A stretch of 5,328 nt of DNA from Campylobacterales bacterium. Lineage in GTDB: Bacteria > Campylobacterota > Campylobacteria > Campylobacterales > Sulfurovaceae. The translations under genes and the position numbers were made by a program. Below the pieces are notes generated by a model. That model was not told the DNA's origin and searched no databases. It saw only the letters and a program-made list of their open reading frames with translations. Location of the stretch: contig JACXUN010000116.1 of the NCBI GenBank assembly GCA_014763905.1, positions 1-5,328 on the forward strand. The letters are read 5' to 3'. This document shows positions 1 through 5,251 of this stretch, piece after piece (positions within the stretch are counted from its first letter, which is position 1; each line of letters starts with the position of its first letter).

Positions 1-26
1 TAGAGGTGCCCTTAAATTAATTCAGC

Positions 27-32
27 TATAAT
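27..32 (+). promoter_or_regulatory. Possible -10 promoter element (TATAAT)
   Basis: A perfect TATAAT lies in AT-rich DNA (TTAAATTAATT just upstream) without a recognisable -35, as is usual for sigma-70 promoters of Campylobacterota. Transcription would start near 39-40 and run into the unexplained region that follows. A chance match is quite possible in DNA this rich in A and T. Confidence 0.3.
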
Positions 33-187
33 TTATAAACTATCACCAAGGGATCAGCTATGGACAACTTGTGGCTCCATCGACGTTTAGAACTGATTGT
101 TTTTTCTCTCTTTACTATACCAAAAAAATTATTTTGACTTCAAACTTTCGTATGTATTCCAACCTTACAAAGGTGGAACAAGGAAGA

Positions 188-266
188 GCTTGTTTCGCAT
201 TACTGAAATTTTCAAATCCATTAAAAACAGCAATACGCCTTTTTCTAATTTCGGATGGGAAACAGC
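188..266 (+). other. Predicted long imperfect RNA hairpin
   Basis: Bases 188-210 can pair with 247-266. G188-C266, C189-G265, T191-A264, G192-C263, T193-A262, T194-A261, T195-A260, C196-G259, C198-G257, A199-T256 and T200-A255 form the lower stem, with T190 bulged and a G197/G258 mismatch. After a 2-base bulge (201-202), 203-210 pairs with 247-254, including one G-U wobble. The apical part can close further through AAAAA 223-227 with TTTTT 240-244 and GC 230-231 with GC 237-238. I found this by eye, without an energy calculation or alignment. An alternative helix of 220-227 with 241-249 would compete with the upper stem. No T-run follows, so it is not an ordinary terminator. Confidence 0.3.
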
Positions 267-320
267 GGGTCTATCGAAGCCTCCATTAGTAGCATCGCAT
301 CGTGTTGACTCAGGTTTATA

Positions 321-349
321 CGATTCTTTCCATTCTGTGGAGAGAATTG
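321..349 (+). other. Predicted 12-bp RNA hairpin, not a terminator
   Basis: Bases 321-332 pair with 338-349 around a 5-base loop (TTCTG, 333-337). Ten pairs are Watson-Crick and two are G-U wobbles (G322-U348 and U328-G342). On the opposite strand the two wobbles become A-C mismatches, so the structure favours an RNA read from the + strand. AGTTGCAG follows rather than a T-run, so an intrinsic terminator is unlikely. It lies 55 bases after the larger hairpin at 188-266, and both could belong to one transcript. Confidence 0.3.
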
Positions 350-395
350 AGTTGCAGTCGCACTAAGAAGCAGATCTTCATAAAAAATAAGCATT

Positions 396-414
396 CATTA
401 TCATTTTCATAATA
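396..414. promoter_or_regulatory. Weak Fur-like box upstream of sorA
   Basis: The minus strand reads TATTATGAAAATGATAATG across this site. It contains a hexamer GAAAAT followed by a perfect GATAAT, the repeated unit of classical Fur boxes (GATAATGATAATCATTATC). On the + strand ATTAT and ATAAT form the outer arms of an imperfect palindrome. It lies 19-37 bases upstream of the proposed -10 at 433-438, where a bound repressor could block polymerase. The surrounding DNA is very rich in A and T, so a chance match is likely enough to keep this tentative. Confidence 0.2.
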
Positions 415-432
415 AATTAATCAAATTTAAAA

Positions 433-438
433 TATAAT
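433..438 (+). promoter_or_regulatory. Probable -10 element of the sorAB promoter
   Basis: A perfect TATAAT lies 65 bases before the sorA start codon in a long A/T-rich stretch, with no -35 consensus at the usual distance. This suits the Campylobacterota sigma-70 pattern, in which -35 is poorly conserved. Transcription would start near 445 and give a leader of about 60 bases that contains the inverted repeat at 462-488. Confidence 0.45.
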
Positions 439-454
439 AACTTAAAATAATTAA

Positions 455-488
455 ATTTTGAATTTTGATCAATAGTTATTATCAAAAT
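455..488. promoter_or_regulatory. ATTTTGA repeat cluster and inverted repeat, possible operator of sorAB
   Basis: ATTTTGA occurs twice in direct tandem (455-461 and 462-468) and once inverted as TCAAAAT (482-488). The second and third copies make an 8-bp perfect inverted repeat, ATTTTGAT and ATCAAAAT, around an 11-base spacer. The shorter palindrome TTGATCAA lies at 465-472. The site falls between the proposed transcription start and the ribosome binding site of sorA. It could be an operator, with half-sites about two helical turns apart, or an RNA hairpin ending 5 bases before the GGGA of the ribosome binding site. Confidence 0.3.
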
Positions 489-503
489 AGTAAAAGGGAT
501 GCT

Positions 504-1712
504 ATGAACCGACGAGAGTTTTTTAAAACTACGGCATTGAGTGCCGGTGCAATGACGCTGGGGACTAATATATTGGAAGCAGGGGAGACCCATCAACCAA
601 TTGACAATCGGGAGATATCCAAGTTTGCTTTTCCGGAAAAGCGACCGATGATTACCTATTCGGATCGACCGCCACTTTTGGAATCTCCTCGTGAGGTGTT
701 TACTTCGGCATTGACACCGAATGATCAATTCTTCGTGCGATGGCATATGCCGAATATTCCGACCTATAATGATCCAAAAACTTATACCATTAAAGTCGAT
801 GGATTGGTGGAAAAAGAGTTGGAGATCACGTTAGAAGAGCTGAAGAGTGACAAATATGAGCAGGTTGAACTCACCGCAGTCCTCCAGTGTGGCGGAAACA
901 GCCGTTCAGCATTTACGCCGGTAGCGGGAGGAATCCAGTGGGGTAACGGTGCAATGGGATGTGCGGTCTGGAAAGGGGTGCGTCTTATGGATATCTTGAA
1001 AGAGGCAGGACTCAAAGAGGATGCTGTTTGGTTGGGCTTCAACGGTAAAGATCAGGCGGCTTATTATGAGACACCGAGTTTTATCCGTGAGTTAAAGATC
1101 GAAGAGATTGGTCAAGATGTTCTCTTGGCATATGAGATGAACGGGGAAGATTTACCATATCTTAATGGTTATCCACTTCGCTTGATCATCCCGGGAAGTT
1201 ATTCAGACAGCTGGATCAAGATGCTCTCTCGAATCAGTGTTGCCAACGAGTATAAAAAGCTCTTCTTTATGGATGTGGCGTATCGGGTACCAGATAATGC
1301 CTGTGAGTGTGAAGAGCCGGAGAAACCGTTTGAGAAGACCAAGCCGATTACCAAAATGAATGTCAAATCGGTGATCGGATATCCGACATCGGGTATGGAG
1401 CTGAATCACAAATCGCACTTCGTGGTTCGTGGTGTGGCTTGGGATAGCGGCAGCGGTATCAAAGAGGTACAGGTTTCGATCGATGGCGGTAAAACGTGGA
1501 ACAAAGCACTGCTTGATGACGGAAAGCAGGGGAATTATGCTTACCGAACCTTTAGATGCAGCTTCAAACCGATGCAGTACGGTGAGATCACGATTATGAG
1601 TAAGGCGATCAACAACAAAGGTGAAGAACAGCCGTTTGCCAAAGATATTCAATGGAACCACGGCGGATATAAGTACAACGGTATCGATGAAGTTAAAGTC
1701 AAGATAGTATAA
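504..1712 (+). CDS. sorA: Sulfite:cytochrome c oxidoreductase, molybdopterin subunit SorA
   Basis: This periplasmic molybdenum enzyme oxidises sulfite to sulfate and passes electrons to the partner cytochrome c. The 402-residue protein begins with a Tat signal (NRREFFK at residues 2-8, then a short hydrophobic stretch), so it is exported folded with its cofactor. The sulfite oxidase molybdopterin domain covers about 60-250. It has VRWH (Arg79, His81), LQCGGNSR with the expected Mo ligand Cys129 and conserved Arg134, the block GAMGCAVWKGVRLMDIL, and IPGSYSDSWIKML at 229-241. Tyr260 in AYRVP fits the active-site tyrosine of SorA-type enzymes. The Mo-cofactor dimerisation domain spans about 283-400 and ends in WNHGGYKYNG. 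I chose the ATG at 504 because it has AAAGGGA upstream and puts the twin arginines at the N-terminus; an in-frame TTG at 465 would add 13 residues before them. sorB follows after 10 bases. The family also includes SoxC, but the monohaem partner and similarity to C. jejuni Cj0005c favour SorA. Confidence 0.88.
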   Translation: MNRREFFKTTALSAGAMTLGTNILEAGETHQPIDNREISKFAFPEKRPMITYSDRPPLLESPREVFTSALTPNDQFFVRWHMPNIPTYNDPKTYTIKVDGLVEKELEITLEELKSDKYEQVELTAVLQCGGNSRSAFTPVAGGIQWGNGAMGCAVWKGVRLMDILKEAGLKEDAVWLGFNGKDQAAYYETPSFIRELKIEEIGQDVLLAYEMNGEDLPYLNGYPLRLIIPGSYSDSWIKMLSRISVANEYKKLFFMDVAYRVPDNACECEEPEKPFEKTKPITKMNVKSVIGYPTSGMELNHKSHFVVRGVAWDSGSGIKEVQVSIDGGKTWNKALLDDGKQGNYAYRTFRCSFKPMQYGEITIMSKAINNKGEEQPFAKDIQWNHGGYKYNGIDEVKVKIV

Positions 1713-1722
1713 GGAGTAGAAG

Positions 1723-2025
1723 ATGAAAAGATTAGCACTAATAGCTCTATTGGCATTTATGCCGCTGATGGCACAGGTAGAAGATAAGATCGAGGTTCCT
1801 TATATCGATTTTCCCATCAAAATGGGTGAGGATTTTGCTCTGGTACAGGCACACTGTTTGATGTGTCACTCTTTTGGGTATATCCTCAATCAAGGGAAAC
1901 AGCCACGCGCTCACTGGAATCATGTGGTTCATAAGATGATCAACTCATTCAAAGCACCGATTCCAGAAGAGAATGCCAAGAAGATTGAAGACTTCTTGAC
2001 AGAACATTACGGGAACGGGGAATAG
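1723..2025 (+). CDS. sorB: Monohaem cytochrome c subunit of sulfite dehydrogenase, SorB
   Basis: This small class I-like cytochrome c should accept electrons from the molybdenum centre of SorA and pass them to the respiratory chain in the periplasm. The 100-residue precursor has a Sec signal peptide (MKRLALIALLAFMPLMAQ) with likely cleavage near residue 17. It has one haem-binding CLMCH motif (Cys45, Cys48, His49). Met72 in the segment WNHVVHKMINSFKAPIP is the best candidate for the distal haem ligand; Met47 lies inside the haem motif. The C-terminal helix (PEENAKKIEDFLTEHYG) is typical of such domains. The start has a strong AAGGAG whose first two bases belong to the sorA stop codon TAA, so the two genes are tightly coupled. 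C. jejuni has the same order, with Cj0004c as the cytochrome. No terminator is visible after the stop codon. Confidence 0.87.
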   Translation: MKRLALIALLAFMPLMAQVEDKIEVPYIDFPIKMGEDFALVQAHCLMCHSFGYILNQGKQPRAHWNHVVHKMINSFKAPIPEENAKKIEDFLTEHYGNGE

Positions 2026-2123
2026 ATAATCGATTAAATTGAATAAAAATTTAAAATTTAAAAGATTTAGTTAACTGTTTATTTACACTCCGGTATTAAA
2101 CTTATGTTAGAATTTTAATCCAA

Positions 2124-2129
2124 TATAAT
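2124..2129 (+). promoter_or_regulatory. Probable -10 element of the batCD promoter
   Basis: A perfect TATAAT followed by TT lies 41 bases before the batC start codon, with A/T-rich tracts upstream and no -35 consensus. Transcription should start near 2135-2137, so the first transcribed bases would be the left arm of the hairpin at 2136-2157. This argues that batC-batD is its own transcription unit, separate from sorAB. Confidence 0.55.
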
Positions 2130-2135
2130 TTCGAT

Positions 2136-2157
2136 AGGTGCGTTAGGAAACGCACCT
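2136..2157 (+). promoter_or_regulatory. Perfect 9-bp stem-loop in the batC leader
   Basis: AGGTGCGTT (2136-2144) and AACGCACCT (2149-2157) are exact reverse complements around the loop AGGA. The hairpin starts where transcription is expected to start and ends 3 bases before the AAGGAG at 2161-2166. It has no T-run, so it is not an intrinsic terminator. It could stabilise the 5' end of the mRNA, modulate ribosome access, or be a short REP-like repeat. Its GC-rich arms stand out sharply from the surrounding AT-rich DNA. Confidence 0.55.
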
Positions 2158-2170
2158 TACAAGGAGAAAA

Positions 2171-2956
2171 ATGCATAAGTTTTTATTCTACTTTATACTG
2201 ACTCCAGTTCTTTTTGCCGATATCCTCCCTTTTCAAACGATAGACAAAGCGAATCAATCCTATCAACAGGGCGATTTTCAAGAGAGTGCCAAGCTTTTTC
2301 GACAACTCAGTATCAGTGATCCGTCGGTAGCCTATAATGAAGCCAATGCTCACTACAAAGCCGGACAATATGATCAAGCACTGGCTAGCTATCAGCGAGC
2401 CAAAGGAGTTGATGAGGCGACACGTCAGTACAATATGGGGAATACCCATTTTCAAAAGGGTGATCTGGATAAAGCGATCAAAAGTTATGAGAAGTCGCTA
2501 AAGCTTCGAGAGGATGAGGATACCCGTTATAACCTAGAGCTTGCCAAAAAGAAAAAAGAGCAAAAAGATCAACAGCAGCAAAATCAGCAAAATCAAGAGA
2601 ATAAAGATCATAAAGATCAACAAGACCAGCAAAATAAGCAAGATCAACAGAATCAACAGAAACAAAATCAGCAGCAGCAAAATAAAGATCAAAAAGATCA
2701 AGCTAAACAAGAGCAACAAGAAAAAGAAGAGAAACAAACAGAGCAAAAACAGCAACAAAGCGGCGGCAAAGCGGATGAACAAAAAGAACAACCTAATCCT
2801 CAGCAGCAAGCCCAAGCTCAAATGACACCGCAAGAGCAACTTACCCAGAAGGAGTTAAAATATCTGATGAAAAAATTGAGCGAAAAAAAGATGCCGACCA
2901 TGATGTATCAAGCGACACCGGAAAAAGGAGAGAGAGATGCTAAGAATCCTTGGTAG
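2171..2956 (+). CDS. batC: BatC-like tetratricopeptide repeat protein with Gln-rich linker
   Basis: This exported TPR protein belongs to the Bat (Bacteroides aerotolerance) group, thought to act in the cell envelope as protein-protein adaptors; their exact role is unsettled. A signal peptide covers residues 1-16 (MHKFLFYFILTPVLFA). About three TPR units follow at roughly 24-50, 53-80 and 84-117, with typical motifs such as NMGNTHFQKGDLDKAIKSYE. Residues 126-217 form a hydrophilic, probably disordered linker of Gln, Lys, Asn, Asp and Glu with no aliphatic or aromatic residue other than Ala. The C-terminus (LMKKLSEKKMPTMMYQ, ending in NPW) resembles the tail of Campylobacterota BatC proteins. 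The start has AAGGAG 4 bases upstream. The last 20 bases overlap batD. BatA and BatB, usually upstream, are not in the window. The family call is fairly firm; the cellular role is not known from the sequence. Confidence 0.72.
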   Translation: MHKFLFYFILTPVLFADILPFQTIDKANQSYQQGDFQESAKLFRQLSISDPSVAYNEANAHYKAGQYDQALASYQRAKGVDEATRQYNMGNTHFQKGDLDKAIKSYEKSLKLREDEDTRYNLELAKKKKEQKDQQQQNQQNQENKDHKDQQDQQNKQDQQNQQKQNQQQQNKDQKDQAKQEQQEKEEKQTEQKQQQSGGKADEQKEQPNPQQQAQAQMTPQEQLTQKELKYLMKKLSEKKMPTMMYQATPEKGERDAKNPW

Positions 2957-4424
2957 TCTGTTTATAGGTTTATTGACGATGAATGCTTTGCACGCCGGTA
3001 TCGTCGAAGCAACCGTGGATAAATCAAAGGTCGTACGGGGTGACAGTGTACAACTGAGCATTACCGTCACGGGTGAAGAATTCGATAATCTACCGGATAT
3101 CCCGACGATTGCGGGGGTAGATGTATTGAATTCGCAGCGAAGTCAAGGGAGCCGCTACTCTTATATCAACGGTGAGGCGAAATCCGAGCAGAGTGAGACG
3201 CTCATACTGGAGCTTGAACCGGATAAAAATGTAACCATCCCGCCATTCAAGTTTGAGGTAGATGGCAAGATGGAAGAGAGTGAGCCGATCTTGATCGAGG
3301 TGGTAGAGCCGAGCAATCAGATTATCTCAACGCAGAAATTTAGTCTCGATCTGGAATTGGACAAAAAATCGGTAGCATTAGGGGAGCCGATTATTGCGAC
3401 GGTGCATCTGCGTGAGCGTCGGGATGCCGATGTGATGCGTCGGGAGTATCAGCATCCGAGTTTCAAATCATTTTTCTCCAAACCGATCGGAGAGGAGAAG
3501 AGCTATCAGGTCGGTGACTATGTGATTCACGAACTCAAATATCAACTGATCGCCAAAACAGCCGGGCAGTTGACACTGGAGCCGATACGGGCGAAGATAG
3601 CTGAACCGGTGCAGAAGCGTGATTTTATCGGATTTATTACGACGGTTCCGAAGTGGACCAATCTTAGTACCGGAAGCCGTATCATTGAAGTGACCAAACC
3701 CCAAAGGGAGTATGATCTAGTAGGGAAGTACCAACTTCACGATCAAGTCGATACCCAAAAGGTCAAATCCAATAAACCGGTTAACCTGACCATTACCCTG
3801 CAAGGTGAGGGGAGTCTGGAGGATTATGAAGGGATTACGTTTGATATCCCGGGGGTAACCGTTTATAGCGATGAAGCAAAAGTGACGACCCAGCTGGTCG
3901 GGTCTACACTTCAGAGCCACTATAGTAAAAATTATGTCTTTATCGCCGATCATAACTTCGTCATCCCTTCCGTATCGATTAAGGCGTATGATTACCAAAC
4001 GCACTCGATTCAAACCTTGACAACCAAAAATTATACGATCGCGGTAGAGGGTAGCAGCGTCCAAGCCACCGCTCCGGTTGTGCATACCAAAGAGTCGGTA
4101 GAGCCGGCAAAATCCGATGCCCCGTCCCCATCCAAAACCGTAGTCTGGAATGTTCCGGCGTGGTGGATGCTTTTGGTTAGTTTTATGTCGGGTGGAGTCG
4201 TGGCACTGTTAGTAAGCCGTTTGATTCCAGCAATCGGCTTCAAACGTCATACCAAAGGCTATCAAGAGAATGATGCCCTCACCATTCTCTATCCGCATAT
4301 GCATGAGAGTGATGAGGTCGAAGCGATGGTACGAAAGCTCTATGATAAACGTGCCGGTAAAAAAGTCGAGATTGATAAAGTCCAGCTCAAAGCGTTGGTT
4401 GAACGCTACCGAACCTCTCAGTAG
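2937..4424 (+). CDS. batD: BatD-like membrane-anchored protein
   Basis: BatD proteins are exported, anchored by one C-terminal membrane helix, and made largely of beta-rich domains; they work with the BatA/B/C proteins in an envelope complex of unsettled function. The 495-residue protein has a signal peptide (1-20, ending ALHA). Three beta-rich segments follow at about 22-125, 135-225 and 255-370. The third contains LQGEGSLEDYEGITFDIPG (288-306), a pattern typical of the family. After a Pro/Ser/Ala-rich linker (about 376-400) comes one membrane helix (about 409-431, starting WWMLLVSF) and a cytoplasmic tail of about 60 charged residues. The ATG at 2937 has AAGGAG 6 bases upstream, inside the end of batC, so translation is probably coupled. 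The stop codon overlaps the end of the convergent gene on the other strand. Length and layout are complete for the family. Confidence 0.8.
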   Translation: MLRILGSLFIGLLTMNALHAGIVEATVDKSKVVRGDSVQLSITVTGEEFDNLPDIPTIAGVDVLNSQRSQGSRYSYINGEAKSEQSETLILELEPDKNVTIPPFKFEVDGKMEESEPILIEVVEPSNQIISTQKFSLDLELDKKSVALGEPIIATVHLRERRDADVMRREYQHPSFKSFFSKPIGEEKSYQVGDYVIHELKYQLIAKTAGQLTLEPIRAKIAEPVQKRDFIGFITTVPKWTNLSTGSRIIEVTKPQREYDLVGKYQLHDQVDTQKVKSNKPVNLTITLQGEGSLEDYEGITFDIPGVTVYSDEAKVTTQLVGSTLQSHYSKNYVFIADHNFVIPSVSIKAYDYQTHSIQTLTTKNYTIAVEGSSVQATAPVVHTKESVEPAKSDAPSPSKTVVWNVPAWWMLLVSFMSGGVVALLVSRLIPAIGFKRHTKGYQENDALTILYPHMHESDEVEAMVRKLYDKRAGKKVEIDKVQLKALVERYRTSQ

Positions 4425-4451
4425 GTATTGGTACGTTCGAGATAGGTTTTT
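4412..4451 (+). terminator. Possible weak terminator of batCD
   Basis: AACCT plus CTC (4412-4419) can pair with GAG plus AGGTT (4439-4448), leaving a 2-base bulge (4442-4443) and a 19-base loop. Five T residues at 4447-4451 follow or join the end of the stem. The structure overlaps the batD stop codon and the end of the convergent gene. The large loop and short T-run make it weak. No other candidate terminator was seen at this junction. Confidence 0.25.
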
Positions 4452-5251
4452 GGGATTTGGAGATAGTTGAAGAGGGTCGCGTATCTGCCGAGGGAAGGAC
4501 GTAAAATACGGGAGAGATTGATTCCTACTCCCACATAGAGATTTCGTTCCCGTCCTTCGATCGGCAGGCTGTCATGATTAAAGTTGCGGCTGTAGTATCC
4601 TACATGTAGCTCCAGATACGCTAACGGGGTATCCTCAAAGAGTTCAAACCCCTCACCTTTGATCGCCATCAAATGCTTCATCCGCTCATAATCGGTCGTA
4701 AAATCGGTGACGTTGTCAGTTTTTTTCCACGGATCATATTCGATTCTGAAATCAACTTTGGAGGCAAGGTCGGGATAGATATGCCATAATGCACCGGTGG
4801 CAACCCCTAAGGTATCGACCCATAGATCTTCCTGAGAGAACCCATGTTCACTATACCCGTCACCCACTTCAATCATAACACTGGAGAGTTCTGCACTCAA
4901 CGCTCCGTAGAGAGCGGCTTGATTTTTTGAATATCCCCATGATTCATAGAGGGGAGCCATCGTACGGGTGATGAGATAGTTGGTATAGAAGTGTCCCAGT
5001 TTATCGGAGCCGCCGTTACTGGTATCGGCTTCAAACCACCCCTCTCTATCGGTATGGAAATCTTCGGTACCGTATCCCCATTGGGTAAATCCCCAAGTCA
5101 AGATACCGGCTGTGATAGCGGCATTGGAGGCAATTACCTTGTGCGACTTGGAGAATTGGTCAGACCACGAGAGGGTTTGGTTGGTATCATCGGCAGGGAG
5201 AGCGTTACAGAAGAGGATGAGCAGAAGAGGGGTACAGTTAAAGTATCTCAT
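4418..5251 (-). CDS. DUF2279 (YfiM-like) family envelope protein
   Basis: The biochemical function is unknown. The 277-residue protein carries the DUF2279 pattern: a helix near 38-58, EGWFEADTSNGGSDKLGHF at about 70-88, the motif DKLGH (83-87), a hydrophobic stretch, then EVGDGYSEHGFSQEDLWVDTLG (128-149), and FRIEYDPW at 168-175. An N-terminal signal (MRYFNCTPLLLILFCNALPA) indicates export. Cys15 follows LILF, a poor lipobox because Phe is at -1, so a lipoprotein is possible but not likely. Strand-like segments near the C-terminus (LELHVGYYSRNF, LYVGVGINLSRIL) suggest an envelope location. I prefer the ATG at 5251 over the in-frame ATG at 5302, because the longer form puts 17 polar residues before the signal peptide. 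This start lies inside the end of the upstream gene (14-base overlap), so translation is probably coupled. The gene converges on batD with a 7-base overlap. Confidence 0.75.
   Translation of the reverse strand: MRYFNCTPLLLILFCNALPADDTNQTLSWSDQFSKSHKVIASNAAITAGILTWGFTQWGYGTEDFHTDREGWFEADTSNGGSDKLGHFYTNYLITRTMAPLYESWGYSKNQAALYGALSAELSSVMIEVGDGYSEHGFSQEDLWVDTLGVATGALWHIYPDLASKVDFRIEYDPWKKTDNVTDFTTDYERMKHLMAIKGEGFELFEDTPLAYLELHVGYYSRNFNHDSLPIEGRERNLYVGVGINLSRILRPSLGRYATLFNYLQIPKTYLERTNTY

Larger units (their letters stand above)
1..503. other. AT-rich region without a recognised gene, upstream of sorA
   Basis: No reading frame here gives a protein I recognise. Overlapping frames on the + strand stay open for 70-90 codons, but they begin at TTG or GTG without a good ribosome binding site and encode no recognisable domain. 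The left part holds a TATAAT, a Shine-Dalgarno-like AAGGGA and a 25-codon ORF (60-137). The middle holds two predicted hairpins (188-266 and 321-349). The right part, about 376-503, is very AT-rich and is the likely control region of sorAB. No tRNA or rRNA and none of the conserved motifs of tmRNA, RNase P RNA or SRP RNA was seen. The stretch could be an intergenic remnant, a structured RNA gene or a decayed mobile element; I cannot decide between these. Confidence 0.6.
2026..2170 (+). other. AT-rich intergenic region between sorB and batC
   Basis: This gap contains a perfect 10-bp palindrome TAATCGATTA (2027-2036), repeated AAATTTA-like tracts (about 2045-2065), the batC -10 element and the hairpin at 2136-2157. 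No convincing intrinsic terminator for sorAB is present, so some read-through into batCD is possible. The A/T tracts upstream of the -10 are typical of promoters in this group. Confidence 0.5.

Noticed and set aside
1..20. Possible C-terminus of a gene entering from the left (codons for EVPLN, then TAA at 18-20), or an insertion sequence end (GAGGTGCCC)
   Set aside because: Five codons are too few to support a coding call, and no matching inverted copy of GAGGTGCCC was seen elsewhere in the window.
188..349. Hairpin pair as retron msr-msd, group II intron domain, tmRNA or RNase P RNA
   Set aside because: No reverse transcriptase is nearby, and the conserved sequence motifs of those RNAs were not found.
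71..366. Two overlapping + strand open frames of 72 and 89 codons (71-289 and 97-366)
   Set aside because: They begin at GTG and TTG without ribosome binding sites, show no recognisable domain, and overlap each other in different frames; they look like chance open frames. A degraded gene cannot be excluded.
2136..2157. Hairpin as an intrinsic terminator of sorAB
   Set aside because: It is followed by TACAAGGAG rather than a T-run, and lies downstream of the batC promoter, where a terminator would stop batCD itself.
2545..2760. Repetitive look of the batC linker as a CRISPR or tandem repeat array
   Set aside because: The units are irregular, have no constant spacing or spacer structure, and are in frame with a signal-peptide TPR protein, so they are coding low complexity.
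2534..2839. Long open frames on the opposite strand and in another + frame across the Gln-rich part of batC
   Set aside because: They result from the biased codon composition (few stop codons in other frames) and encode low-complexity Leu/Ile/Phe or Lys/Ile/Asn strings.
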